NCBI GenBank assembly: GCA_964506685.1
Contig: CAZDMQ010000007.1
Location: 1-64,000 of the forward strand
Source of the DNA: UBA5336 sp964506685
Lineage (GTDB): Bacteria; Pseudomonadota; Alphaproteobacteria; Caulobacterales; Hyphomonadaceae
Reading direction: 5' to 3'
DNA: 64,000 nucleotides
The first letter of the stretch is position 1. Every line of letters begins with the position of its first letter. This document shows positions 42,682 through 51,391 of this stretch, piece by piece. Position numbers and translations under genes: made by a program. The notes below the pieces were generated by a model that saw only the letters and a list, made by a program, of their open reading frames with translations, was not told where the DNA came from and ran no database searches.

Positions 42682-43158
42682 TCAGCGAAGGATCGCCTGG
42701 AAGCTCACCGAACCCTCTTCGCCATTGGCGACCGGCTCGACGAAGGTCCAGCGGACGTGGGTGATATCGCCGGCCGTCGCAGAAACCGCCTCGCCATCGA
42801 CCTCGATCTTCAGTTCGCCGCGACGCGCGAACGAGATGCCGCCATCGACGGAATAGGTGACCGACGTGCCCGGCGCTTCGGCCGAGGATTCGATGTAGCG
42901 CAGGCTGTCGGGCACCGGCATGGTCAGCACCATGTCCTCGACCGGCTCGGCGCCCTCGTTGAGGTAGGTGAGGCCATATTGCACGGTTTCACCCGGCGCC
43001 ACGACCTCAGCCGCCACCAGCTCTGTCTCGACCTCGCCCTCGGGGCTGGCCACTTCCACCACCTTCATCACCGATTGCTCGGCAATGAGGCCTTTCGAGA
43101 AGGCGGGCATGGCGAAAAGAGTAATGGCCGATACGGCCACAAGCGCGGTACGAAGCAT
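42682..43158 (-). CDS. Exported DUF11-like protein (158 aa)
   Basis: A 158-residue secreted single-domain protein: signal peptide about 1-20 (MLRTALVAVSAITLFAMPAF), then one DUF11-like beta domain with VVAPGETVQYGLTYLNEGAE and VLTMPVPDSLRYIESSAEAP, then SVDGGISFARRGEL and a C-terminal strand VSFQAILR. It is the first gene in a line of three same-strand DUF11 genes. A small secreted subunit or chaperone-like partner of the larger ones is possible; this is inference. Upstream in-frame codons overlap the tRNA flank and are not plausible. Confidence 0.75.
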   Translation of the reverse strand: MLRTALVAVSAITLFAMPAFSKGLIAEQSVMKVVEVASPEGEVETELVAAEVVAPGETVQYGLTYLNEGAEPVEDMVLTMPVPDSLRYIESSAEAPGTSVTYSVDGGISFARRGELKIEVDGEAVSATAGDITHVRWTFVEPVANGEEGSVSFQAILR

Positions 43159-43352
43159 GGGATGAGCCCTCCAATTGAGATCCGGTTGCCAAGGGAGTGG
43201 CGCGGAACCGTTAAGACAAGCTGAAGAACCGGTAACCTCTTCGCGCCGCGCCGGCTCCCGTCCGCACACGCTGCGACCCATCTGTCCGAAACATTCCGTG
43301 ACCCATGCGCCCGGAGCCGGACTCATGTCTCCGGACCGGACAAGCGTGGGTC

Positions 43353-43442
43353 TGGCGGTGAGACAGGGATTCGAACCCTGGAGACAGTTGCCTGCCTACA
43401 CGCGTTCCAGGCGTGCGCCTTCGACCACTCGGCCACCTCACC
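43353..43442 (-). tRNA. tRNA-Ser (anticodon GGA)
   Basis: Read on the minus strand it has the acceptor stem GGTGAGG with TCTCACC, a class II long variable arm, a T arm CAGGG-TTCGAAT-CCCTG, and the anticodon GGA at 43406-43408 in a CTGGAAC loop. The discriminator is G73, and the 3' CCA is encoded in the genome. It decodes UCC and UCU. The DNA next to it shows no integrase or attachment repeat. Confidence 0.97.
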
Positions 43443-43607
43443 TGCGTTCCCGGGACGCCATGCCCCCGGAACACCAAGGCGCACGTATATAAACGTGTCG
43501 GCCTGCGCCGCAAGCCCGCCGGTATCCACGCCGCCATTGCCGCGGGCCCGTGCCCCGCCATATAGGGCTGAGAACCCGACGACGGATTGACCCAAGGAAA
43601 CCGAGCC

Positions 43608-44270
43608 ATGCTTTTCTCGCGCAAACCCCTCAGCTTGCCCGGTCCGGGCGAGGCCCTGCCCGGCCGGGCCGACCCGATCCCGACTGCCGCCCGGCATTTC
43701 GTCTTCGACCGCCCCCTGCGCGGCGACAGGCCCGACGGTTTCGAGACCGCGGTGTTCGGCATGGGCTGCTTCTGGGGGGCTGAACGAAAGTTCTGGCAGG
43801 CCGACGGTGTCTGGCTGACCACGGTCGGCTATGCCGGCGGCGAGACCCCGAACCCGACCTATCGCGAAGTCTGCGGCGGCCGGACCGGTCATGCCGAAGT
43901 CGTCGAGGTCGTCTATGATCCGGGCCGGACCAGCTATGCGGACATGCTGAAACTGTTCTGGGAAAACCACGATCCGACCCAGGGCATGCGCCAGGGCAAT
44001 GATGTCGGCACCCAGTACCGCTCCGCCATCTACACCACCTCGCCAGCCCAGCTCGACGCCGCCACCGCCTCACGCGAGACCTACCAGGCGGCGCTGTCCG
44101 CTGCCGGTCATGGCGACCCGGTGACCACCGAAATCCGCCCGCTGGACGCCTACTACCTGGCGGAAGCGGACCACCAGCAATATCTCGCCAAGGTGCCGAA
44201 CGGATATTGCGGAATGGGCGGCACCGGCGTGGCCTGCCCGATCGGCACGGGCGTGGGCGCCACGGGCTAA
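43608..44270 (+). CDS. msrA: Peptide-methionine (S)-S-oxide reductase MsrA
   Basis: A 220-residue repair enzyme that reduces methionine-S-sulfoxide with thioredoxin. The catalytic motif GCFWGAE has Cys54. Other conserved parts are GYAGGETPNPTYREVCGGRTG and HDPTQGMRQGNDVGTQYRSA; a late YCGMGGTGVACPIG provides the resolving Cys. The N-terminal extension of about 45 residues has no signal peptide. ATG at 43608 follows aaggaaa. The terminal TAA lies in the first stem of the repeat element at 44268. Confidence 0.96.
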   Translation: MLFSRKPLSLPGPGEALPGRADPIPTAARHFVFDRPLRGDRPDGFETAVFGMGCFWGAERKFWQADGVWLTTVGYAGGETPNPTYREVCGGRTGHAEVVEVVYDPGRTSYADMLKLFWENHDPTQGMRQGNDVGTQYRSAIYTTSPAQLDAATASRETYQAALSAAGHGDPVTTEIRPLDAYYLAEADHQQYLAKVPNGYCGMGGTGVACPIGTGVGATG

Positions 44271-44370
44271 AGCGGCGCGTTCCCAAATGGAATCAGCGCG
44301 CCGCTTTAAGTCCTTGTCTTGACGCGCTTCCGGACGTCGAACCGGTGTCCACTTCGCCTGGAAGCGCTTC
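44268..44370. repeat. REP-like palindromic intergenic element
   Basis: Two linked hairpins. The first is a perfect 12-bp stem (taaagcggcgcg with cgcgccgcttta) around a 17-base loop that itself can pair (ttcc and ggaa). The second pairs gcgcttcc (44324-44331) with ggaagcgc (44360-44367), enclosing ggac/gtcc. The second unit resembles, from memory, the RPE/REP-type repeats scattered through Rhizobiales genomes (cggacgcgaaccggtgtcc type). No other full copy is apparent in this window. The first hairpin may also serve as the msrA terminator. Confidence 0.6.
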
Positions 44371-44429
44371 AGAACCCGCGCAGCAGCGACCCCGGCAACG
44401 GACCTGCGCGCCAACCGGGGCAGGCCGCC

Positions 44430-45497
44430 TCAGGCGTTGAAATTCACCGCAAACCGGCGGCGCGTCTCGACAAGCGACTGCGCCTTGGCAAGTCCGTCGC
44501 TTGCCCGCTGGGCCTCGCGAATGACGGGATGGCTGCGCAGCACCTCGACAACCGCCGACAGGGCCACGGTCGCTTCCCGCACCGCGACCGGATCGAACCG
44601 CACTTCCGACAGGCGCAGCAAGGCATGGCCAAGATCGAGCCGGGCATCGAGCAGGTCGTCACTGTTGGGCTCCTGCTTGAGCTGGTTCAGCGTTGCCCTG
44701 CGGCGCGCGACCACCTTCTCCATCAGTGTCCAGTTCGGCTGCGTGTCGGCGAGATACAGCGTGATTGCGGAGAAATCCTTCTCGAGTGAGCGCCGCAGCG
44801 CCAGGTCGACACCGAGATCGCCGTCGAGCAACGCATCCAGCACGTCCGCAACTTCCCGGATCCGCTCGGGACGGAAGGATTCGGGCCGGGACAGGGCCGG
44901 TTGCAGCACCTTCGCCAGCATGTAGGCCATCGCCTTGCGTTCGGCCTCGCCATAGGCCTCCGCCCGGCCCGGCAGGGCCAGGGTGAAGGGCTCGGCCTGC
45001 TCGGCCGACAACCCGCCGCCGCGCGAAACGCCGTATACGCGCAGCCCGGCCGCTCCGTCATTGAGCCGCTCGCCCCACACCAGCATGTCCGCGCCGGTCT
45101 TCTGCAGGCGCTTCCGGGCGGCCCGCAGCACGTCGCCTTCCGGGGACCCCTTGAGGGAGAGCACATGGAAGAGCTGGAAGAGCGCGCCGAAATTGAACAG
45201 CTCGAGATGGTCCTCGAGACTGCCCCTCACGACCGACCGCAGGGCCCGTCCGCCGCGCCCGTCAATATCGCCAATCAGGATCCGGTAGCCCGGCAGCGCC
45301 GTCGACCGCCGCACCTCACCATTCGACGCCCGGCCGCGCCGCGCCAGCATGCGCAGTCCCAGACGCAGGCCGACCAGCAGGACCGCACCGATCAGTGCAA
45401 TGATCGCAGCCACACCGACGGCCGCAAGCGGGGCCGACTCATAGACGTAACGGTCCATGAGGCTTGCAATGCGGATCAGGATATCGGTTTCAGACAT
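44430..45497 (-). CDS. Hypothetical single-pass membrane protein
   Basis: A 355-residue protein with one transmembrane helix (about residues 23-46, AAVGVAAIIALIGAVLLVGLR), a basic stop-transfer region (RMLARRGRASNGEVRR), a cytoplasmic globular part (YRILIGDIDGRGGRALRSVV, ADMLVWGERLNDGAAGLRVY) and a C-terminal helical region (about 230-350, such as RRATLNQLKQEPNSDDLLDA) that looks like degenerate TPR repeats. It is probably an inner-membrane scaffold. No family is recognised. It stands alone, divergent from gluQ. Confidence 0.75.
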   Translation of the reverse strand: MSETDILIRIASLMDRYVYESAPLAAVGVAAIIALIGAVLLVGLRLGLRMLARRGRASNGEVRRSTALPGYRILIGDIDGRGGRALRSVVRGSLEDHLELFNFGALFQLFHVLSLKGSPEGDVLRAARKRLQKTGADMLVWGERLNDGAAGLRVYGVSRGGGLSAEQAEPFTLALPGRAEAYGEAERKAMAYMLAKVLQPALSRPESFRPERIREVADVLDALLDGDLGVDLALRRSLEKDFSAITLYLADTQPNWTLMEKVVARRRATLNQLKQEPNSDDLLDARLDLGHALLRLSEVRFDPVAVREATVALSAVVEVLRSHPVIREAQRASDGLAKAQSLVETRRRFAVNFNA

Positions 45498-45627
45498 GGT
45501 CGCAGAGCCTTGTCAGGGGCCAGTACAGCAGCTTAGAGCACCCTTGCAACAAACAATCTCCCTGCAGGCGCCTCCGCCGGGAAGAATTCCACAGGGCGGT
45601 TCCGGTGGGGGCCGTTTTCCAGGCCCG

Positions 45628-46464
45628 ATGACACGTTTTCGCACACGCTTTGCCCCCTCGCCTACTGGTCGATTGCATCTGGGTCACGTCTTTTCTGCTA
45701 TTCAGGTCCGATCGGCGGCCGATGCGGCCGGCGGCGAGGCGTTGCTGCGGCTCGAGGACATTGATACGGGCCGGTGCCGCCCGGAATACGAAGCCGCCAT
45801 CCTCGAGGACCTCGACTGGCTGGGCCTGCGCTGGGACGGCCCGGTGCGCCGCCAGTCGGACCATTTCGCCGACTATACCGCCGTCGTCGAGACGCTGCGG
45901 GCGCGCGGGCTCGCCTATCGCTGTTTCCGCACGCGGCGCGAGATCGCGGTCGAGACCGGTGGCCGGCCGGATGCGCCGTTCCGCGGCGGGCCGCTGGCTC
46001 CCGGCGACGAAGCCCGGCGGCTGGTCAGGGGCGAGCCCTTTGCCTGGCGTCTGTCCCTCGCCCGGGCCATGGCCGCGCTCGGCCCGGCCGCAGAGCACCT
46101 CTCCTTCACGGTCGAGCAGGACGATCAGTCGGTTTCGGTCCGGGCCGAGCCGCAACGCTTCGGCGATATCGCCCTGACGCGCCGCGACGCGCCTGTCGCC
46201 TACCATCTTGCCGCTTGCCATGATGACGCTGTCCAGTCCATCACCCACATCATCCGTGGGGAGGACCTTGTCGATGCACCGCATATCCATGTCGTCCTGC
46301 AGGCCCTGATGGGCTGGCCGACCCCCGTCTACCGGCATCACCGGCTACTCACCGGCCCCGATGGCAGGCGCCTGTCGAAACGCGATGGCGCCATGGCCAT
46401 TGCCGCCCTGCGCGCGCAGGGCCTGTCCGCTGCCGAGGTGAGAGCCCTGGCGGGCGCGCCATGA
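45628..46464 (+). CDS. gluQ: Glutamyl-Q tRNA(Asp) synthetase
   Basis: A 278-residue paralogue of the catalytic part of glutamyl-tRNA synthetase that attaches Glu to queuosine-34 of tRNA(Asp). Class I motifs are FAPSPTGRLHLGHVFSA (HIGH equivalent) and GRRLSKRDGA (KMSKS equivalent). The E. coli-type Cys-X-Cys zinc ligands are reduced to one Cys (in YRCFRTRREI), so this is a zinc-less form. The anticodon-binding domain is absent, as expected. ATG at 45628 is preferred because it precedes the conserved TRFRTRFAPSPTG. Its stop overlaps the next ATG by four bases. Confidence 0.95.
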   Translation: MTRFRTRFAPSPTGRLHLGHVFSAIQVRSAADAAGGEALLRLEDIDTGRCRPEYEAAILEDLDWLGLRWDGPVRRQSDHFADYTAVVETLRARGLAYRCFRTRREIAVETGGRPDAPFRGGPLAPGDEARRLVRGEPFAWRLSLARAMAALGPAAEHLSFTVEQDDQSVSVRAEPQRFGDIALTRRDAPVAYHLAACHDDAVQSITHIIRGEDLVDAPHIHVVLQALMGWPTPVYRHHRLLTGPDGRRLSKRDGAMAIAALRAQGLSAAEVRALAGAP

Positions 46465-47375
46465 GCGGGGCGCATCTTCCCGCGGCCGAAACCCTGCGCG
46501 GAGCCCTGATGGTGCTGGCCGGCGGCGTCTGCATCGGCTTTGCTCCCATCGGACTGCGCCTCGGTCTCGGCGATCTCGGCCCGCAGGCGATCGCCTTCTG
46601 GCGCTATGTCTTCGCCCTGCCCCTTCTCTACGCACTTGTCCTGCTGCTGGAACGACGCCAGCCGCGGGCACCGAACCGGTTCATCCTGATTGCCGGCACC
46701 TGTTTCGCGCTCGACATCGCCCTCTGGCACTGGGGGCTTGAACGGACCACCGTCGCGAACGCCACCTTCATCGTCAATCTCGGCAATATCAGTGTCGGCC
46801 TGCTGGCCTGGGCGGTGCTCGGCCAGCGCCCGAGCCTGGCCTGGGGGATGGCCTTCCTTGTCGCGCTGACCGGTGCCGGCCTGTTGTCGCTCGGCGGCGG
46901 GCAGGATGGCGGCACCGACCTGACCGGCGACCTCCTGGCCCTCGGCGCGGCGGTGCTGGTCAGCGGTTACCTGCTGGCGTCCAGTCTCGGCCGGCGCAGC
47001 CTGAGCGGGATCGAGGCGATCTTCTGGCTCACGGCGGTGGAAATCGGGGTCGCCGGACTTGTCCTGCTGGTCTCGGGCGAAGCGCTGCTACCGGCCGGCG
47101 CGGAGGGCCTGCTCGTGCCGCTTGTGCTCGCCCTCGTCGTCCAGATCGGCGGCCAGGGCCTGATCGTCACGGGTCTCGGCCATACCCCGGCCGCCATTGC
47201 CGGCGTGCTTGTCCTCGTCCAGCCGGTGACCGCGGCCCTGATTTCCTGGCAACTGTTTGGCGAACACCTTGCGCCGGCGCAGCTGTCCGGCGCGGTCCTG
47301 ATCCTTGTCGGCGTCTATATCGCCCAGCGACGCGCCCGACCGGCCCCGACTGTTTCGATACCGTCACAATCATGA
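46461..47375 (+). CDS. EamA family (DMT superfamily) transporter
   Basis: A 304-residue inner membrane protein with ten hydrophobic helices and the two-fold EamA repeat (each starting near LRGALMVLAGGVCIGFAPIG and DLLALGAAVLVSGYLLASS). It probably exports an amino acid or metabolite. It overlaps gluQ by four bases (ATGA) and the last four bases overlap an ATG that could extend the alkaline phosphatase gene, though that gene has a better start at 47408. Substrate unknown. Confidence 0.92.
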   Translation: MSGAHLPAAETLRGALMVLAGGVCIGFAPIGLRLGLGDLGPQAIAFWRYVFALPLLYALVLLLERRQPRAPNRFILIAGTCFALDIALWHWGLERTTVANATFIVNLGNISVGLLAWAVLGQRPSLAWGMAFLVALTGAGLLSLGGGQDGGTDLTGDLLALGAAVLVSGYLLASSLGRRSLSGIEAIFWLTAVEIGVAGLVLLVSGEALLPAGAEGLLVPLVLALVVQIGGQGLIVTGLGHTPAAIAGVLVLVQPVTAALISWQLFGEHLAPAQLSGAVLILVGVYIAQRRARPAPTVSIPSQS

Positions 47376-47407
47376 GATATGAGCATCGTGTTCTGAGGAG
47401 GCTTTCC

Positions 47408-49093
47408 ATGCGTTTTGTCTTTGCCGGCTTTGTGTTTACCCTTGCCCTTGCAGCCGCCGCCTGCAGTCACAGGGAACCGGGCACCGGCGATATCGCCGCT
47501 GCGTCCACCCCTCCGGCAGAGGCCGGGCCCCAGGCCGGGGCGCGCCTTGCCGACGGGACCGGACCTACCATGCCCACAGCCGGCGACGCGCTGGACCGCA
47601 CCGGCGTCGTTCCGGTCCAGGCCAGTGACAGCTACTACCGCGCCGCTGCCGACACCGTCCGCCGGCGCAGCGCGACCCAAACCGTCGCAACGGCAAAGAA
47701 TGTCATCCTCATGATTGGCGACGGCATGGGTGTCTCGACCGTGACATCGGCGCGGATCTATGCGGGCCAGAAGCGCGCACGCGATGGCGAAAGCTACCGG
47801 CTCGCGATGGAAACGCTGCCCCACGTCGCGCTGTCCAAGACCTATGCGCATGATGGACAGGTCTCCGACAGCGCCGCCACCGCCACCGCTATGACGACCG
47901 GGGTCAAGACGAACATGCGCACCCTCGGCCTGACGAAGTCGGTGGCCTACAACAATTGCGACAGCGCGGCGGGCAACGGCACCGACAGCCTGTTCGAGAT
48001 CGCCGAACGCGCCGGCCTGGCCACGGGCCTCGTCTCCACGGCCCGGATCACCCACGCGACGCCGGCAGCGGCCTATGCCGAAAGCGCCAGCCGCAACTGG
48101 GAAGACAATACCTCAGCCGGTCTCACCGCCCCGTGCCGGGACATCGCGACCCAGCTGGTCGACTGGCCTGAAGGGGACGGGTTCGAGATCGCGCTCGGTG
48201 GCGGGCGCACGCACTTCCTCACCACCGCCACCGCAGATCCGGAGGCCGAAGGGGCCACCGGCGCCCGCACCGATGGCCGCGACCTGGCTGCGGCCTGGAC
48301 CGGGAAGTCCCCCGAGCATCGCGTGGTCTATGGCCGCCAGGCCTTCGATCTGACCGATTTCGACAGCGACACCCGTGTCCTCGGACTGTTCGAGGCCTCG
48401 CACATGCAATACGAGATCGATCGCGCCGATGACGAGCTGGGCGAACCGTCCCTCGCCGAGATGACACGCGCCGCGATCACCCGGCTGAGCCGCGACGAGG
48501 ACGGGTATGTGCTCATGGTCGAGGGCGGCCGCATCGACCATGCCCACCATGCCACAAACGCCGCACGCGCGCTCGAAGACACCGACGCGTTCGACCAGGC
48601 CGTGGCCACTGCGCTGGAGATGACCTCGCCCGAGGAGACGCTGGTCATCGTCACCGCCGACCACTCCCACACCCTGACGATCGCCGGCTACCCGGTCAGG
48701 GGCAATCCGATCCTTGGCCTGTCGGCCTATGGCACCGGGGCGATCGCGCGGGGCGGCGATGGCAAGCCCTACACGACGCTGGGCTATGCAAACGGGCCGG
48801 AAGCCGGCTGCCGTCCGCCCGAAGTGGAGGGCGGGGCGCCCGATTGTGCGCGCCGGGATCTCTCCGATGTCGACACCACAGACCAGGACTTCCGGCAGCC
48901 CGCCACGGTACCCATGGGGTCTGAAACCCATGCCGGCGAGGATGTGCCGATCTTTGCCCGTGGGCCTGGGGCTGCGCTCATCTCCGGTGTCATGGAGCAG
49001 AACGAGATCTTCCACGTGATGGGCCAAGCCACCGGTCTCGTCGGGGCCGCACCGTCTGACGCGCTGGCAGCCGGAACCGGGCCCAATGGCTGA
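47408..49093 (+). CDS. Alkaline phosphatase, lipoprotein form
   Basis: A 561-residue PhoA-superfamily phosphomonoesterase. Lipobox AAAC at Cys19. Metal and catalytic parts: VILMIGDGMGVSTVTSARIY, the nucleophile motif DSAATATAMTTG, FEIALGGGRTHF, MVEGGRIDHAHHA, VTADHSHTLTIAG and a late HAGEDVPIFARGPGA. It probably hydrolyses phosphate monoesters at the outer surface or periplasm. The ATG at 47408 follows gaggagg at 6 bases. It overlaps the ArsC-like gene by eight bases. I see no pho box in the short upstream gap. Which phosphate ester is used is unknown. Confidence 0.93.
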   Translation: MRFVFAGFVFTLALAAAACSHREPGTGDIAAASTPPAEAGPQAGARLADGTGPTMPTAGDALDRTGVVPVQASDSYYRAAADTVRRRSATQTVATAKNVILMIGDGMGVSTVTSARIYAGQKRARDGESYRLAMETLPHVALSKTYAHDGQVSDSAATATAMTTGVKTNMRTLGLTKSVAYNNCDSAAGNGTDSLFEIAERAGLATGLVSTARITHATPAAAYAESASRNWEDNTSAGLTAPCRDIATQLVDWPEGDGFEIALGGGRTHFLTTATADPEAEGATGARTDGRDLAAAWTGKSPEHRVVYGRQAFDLTDFDSDTRVLGLFEASHMQYEIDRADDELGEPSLAEMTRAAITRLSRDEDGYVLMVEGGRIDHAHHATNAARALEDTDAFDQAVATALEMTSPEETLVIVTADHSHTLTIAGYPVRGNPILGLSAYGTGAIARGGDGKPYTTLGYANGPEAGCRPPEVEGGAPDCARRDLSDVDTTDQDFRQPATVPMGSETHAGEDVPIFARGPGAALISGVMEQNEIFHVMGQATGLVGAAPSDALAAGTGPNG

Positions 49094-49613
49094 TCCGGTC
49101 CGGATCCTCATCCTCTGTACAGGAAACTCCGCCCGGTCGATTCTCGGCGAGGCGCTGGTCTCGGCGCGGGCGGGCTTCGAGGGTCATTCCGCCGGCTCTG
49201 CGCCCAGGGGGGCCCCGCATCCCATGGCCCTCGAAGTCCTTGTCGCACGCGGTCACGATACGGGCCGCTTTGCCTCCAAGAGCTGGGACGTCTATGCCGG
49301 CGACAACGCCCCGCGCATGGATGCGATCGTGACCGTCTGCGACAATGCGGCCGGTGAGGCCTGCCCCTACTGGCCCGGCCATCCGGTCCAGGCCCACTGG
49401 GGCCTGCCGGACCCCGCCGCGATAGAGGGCGAGGGCCAGCGGGCCGCCTTCGAGGCGATCTATGATGCGCTTGAGGACCGGATCGGCGCGCTGACCGCGC
49501 TTGACTTCAGCGCCCGGTCCGTGCCCGATCTTGCCCGCGCCATTCAGGCGATCCATGACGAGGCCGCCCGGCCATCCTTGCCTGGCCTGCCGGGACCGCC
49601 CGCGTCACCGTGA
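49086..49613 (+). CDS. Low-molecular-weight phosphatase/arsenate reductase-like protein
   Basis: A 175-residue protein of the LMW-PTP/ArsC fold. The P-loop CTGNSARS (Cys11 and Arg17) reads C-X5-R, then FEGHSAGSAPRGAPHPMALE. The late VTVCDNAAGEACPYWPG (with two further Cys) fits the redox Cys pair of thioredoxin-coupled ArsC. It may detoxify arsenate to arsenite. The overlap with an alkaline phosphatase gene and an EamA exporter suggests a phosphate or arsenate-linked operon, which is inference. No ArsR or ArsB gene is nearby. A Pro-rich tail ends the chain. Confidence 0.85.
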   Translation: MADPVRILILCTGNSARSILGEALVSARAGFEGHSAGSAPRGAPHPMALEVLVARGHDTGRFASKSWDVYAGDNAPRMDAIVTVCDNAAGEACPYWPGHPVQAHWGLPDPAAIEGEGQRAAFEAIYDALEDRIGALTALDFSARSVPDLARAIQAIHDEAARPSLPGLPGPPASP

Positions 49614-49645
49614 ACCGGGCCGGCCGGCGGCAACGCACACCACCG

Positions 49646-50206
49646 CTATAACGGCTCACCCGGCAGGGTCGCGCCCCACAGCGCCGCCGCCGGGACCCAG
49701 CCCTTCTGCTGCTCCAGCGCCAGCCGGCACCAGCCCGCCTCGCATGTCAGCAGCGAAGCGATCACGCCCGCCTCGGCACGCAACACCGCGCTGGCCGCCT
49801 CGTCCGGCTCCCGGCGCAGGACTGCATCGCGCACCAGGAGGGCCGTCGAGCCTCCGGCCAGCAGCCCGGCATGGATCCACACCTCGTCACCATCGGGGTC
49901 GCGCACCCGCCGCCAGGAAATACTCTCCTTCAGAACCAGCACCGGCAGCCCTTCGCGGGCATACTGCCACAGCACCGGATAGTCGGTGCTCGGCCCGGCC
50001 CGTCCGTTCACCTTCGAGGCCTTCAGCCGCTCGAATCGCGGCACCGGCTTGCCGGTAAAATGACTGATCGTCACGCGCATCGCCGGGGCCACGCCCGGTT
50101 CGGCTCGCGCGAGTTGTGGAAGACCGAAAATGACACCTGCCAGAAGCAGGCCAATCAGGATACGCATGAACACCGAACCATCCCCTTTGGGAATTTGTCT
50201 TTTCAT
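49646..50206 (-). CDS. SH3-domain exported protein
   Basis: A 186-residue secreted protein: signal peptide of about 35 residues (ATG at 50206) or 22 (ATG at 50167, MRILIG), cleaving near LARA-EPG. Then two bacterial SH3-like parts: RFERLKASKVNGRAGPSTDY with VLKESISWRRVRDPDGDEVW, and VLRREPDEAASAVLRAEAGV with CEAGWCRLALEQQKGWVPAA. Such proteins bind peptidoglycan or contact cell-wall enzymes. It is convergent with the ArsC-like gene. The start is a choice between the two ATGs; neither has a strong ribosome binding site. Confidence 0.88.
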   Translation of the reverse strand: MKRQIPKGDGSVFMRILIGLLLAGVIFGLPQLARAEPGVAPAMRVTISHFTGKPVPRFERLKASKVNGRAGPSTDYPVLWQYAREGLPVLVLKESISWRRVRDPDGDEVWIHAGLLAGGSTALLVRDAVLRREPDEAASAVLRAEAGVIASLLTCEAGWCRLALEQQKGWVPAAALWGATLPGEPL

Positions 50207-50324
50207 GAGTTCTTACGGAACGGCGTGAATCTGTCGTAAATTTACGTCGAATCAGCAGCGCTTGCACCCGTTGGCATATCCGTCGAGGCTCTGCTAAGGA
50301 AAAACAAGCGGTGAAGGGTAGAAG

Positions 50325-51311
50325 ATGTCGAACCGGAAACTGAAGGTGGTGGTCACACGCAAGCTCCCGTCGCCGGTCGAGCTTCGCCTCAAGGAACTCT
50401 TTGACGCCGAACTGAACGAGGACGACCACCCCTTCTCCGAGGCTGAACTGGCTGATGCCATGGGGCGTGCGGACGTTCTGGTGCCCACGGTGACGGACCG
50501 GATCGATGGCCGCCTGATGGCGCGGGCGGGGGAGGACCTCCGCCTCATCGCCCAGTTTGGCGCAGGCGTGGACAATATCGATGTCGAGAGCGCGGTGCAG
50601 CGCGGCATCACCGTCACGAACACGCCCGGTGTCCTCACCGACGACACCGCCGACGTGGCCATGGCGCTGGTCCTGTCGGTGCCGCGCCGCCTGTTCGAGG
50701 GCGCATCGGTGCTCGACAGCGGTGGGTTCACCGGCTGGTCACCGACATGGATGATGGGGCGGCGGCTCGCCGGCAAGCGACTCGGCATCATCGGCATGGG
50801 CCGCATTGGTCAGGCCGTTGCCAAGCGTGCCCGCGCCTTCGGCCTGCAGATCCACTATCACAACCGGAAGCCCGTCAGTCCGCGGATCGAGGAACTATTG
50901 TCTGCGACCTATTGGGAAAGCCTCGACCAGATGCTGGCGCGCATGGACATCGTGTCCGTCAACTGTCCGCACACCCCCGCCACCTTCCACCTCCTGAATG
51001 CCCGCCGCATCGACCTGATGAAACCCGACAGCTTCATCGTGAACACCGCCCGCGGGGAAGTCATTGACGAGGCGGCGCTCGCCCGGGCCATCGAGAGCGG
51101 CAAGATCGCCGGCGCCGGACTCGACGTCTTCGAACGCGAGCCCGAAGTGAACGAGAAGCTGCGGACCCTGCCGAATGTCGTCCTGCTGCCGCACATGGGT
51201 TCGGCGACGCTGGAAGGCCGTGTCGAGATGGGCGAGAAGGTGATCATCAACATCAAGACCTTCGCCGACGGCCACAAGCCGCCGGATCGCGTCGTGCCCG
51301 CCCTGCTCTGA
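50325..51311 (+). CDS. D-isomer specific 2-hydroxyacid dehydrogenase (glyoxylate/hydroxypyruvate reductase-like)
   Basis: A 328-residue NAD(P)H-dependent dehydrogenase. Rossmann motif LGIIGMGRIGQAVAKRARAFG; substrate and catalytic residues: NTARGEVID (Arg), LDVFEREPEV (Glu), and LLPHMGSATLEGR (His). N-terminal part VVVTRKLPSPVELRLKELFD. It probably reduces glyoxylate or hydroxypyruvate. The residue after the second Rossmann strand (HYHNRKPVS) favours NADP. It stands alone, preceded by about 120 bases without a clear operator. Confidence 0.93.
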   Translation: MSNRKLKVVVTRKLPSPVELRLKELFDAELNEDDHPFSEAELADAMGRADVLVPTVTDRIDGRLMARAGEDLRLIAQFGAGVDNIDVESAVQRGITVTNTPGVLTDDTADVAMALVLSVPRRLFEGASVLDSGGFTGWSPTWMMGRRLAGKRLGIIGMGRIGQAVAKRARAFGLQIHYHNRKPVSPRIEELLSATYWESLDQMLARMDIVSVNCPHTPATFHLLNARRIDLMKPDSFIVNTARGEVIDEAALARAIESGKIAGAGLDVFEREPEVNEKLRTLPNVVLLPHMGSATLEGRVEMGEKVIINIKTFADGHKPPDRVVPALL

Positions 51312-51391
51312 CCCCGGCTGCGGGCCAGCGACCGCGCACCCTGCCCCCAGACGACCAGCCGTCACCCTTGCCCCCTTCGGGGTCGGCGAGC

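Noticed and set aside
43353..43442. tRNA-Ser as an integration site for a mobile island
   Set aside because: No integrase, direct repeat of the tRNA end, or change in gene type is visible on either side within the window.
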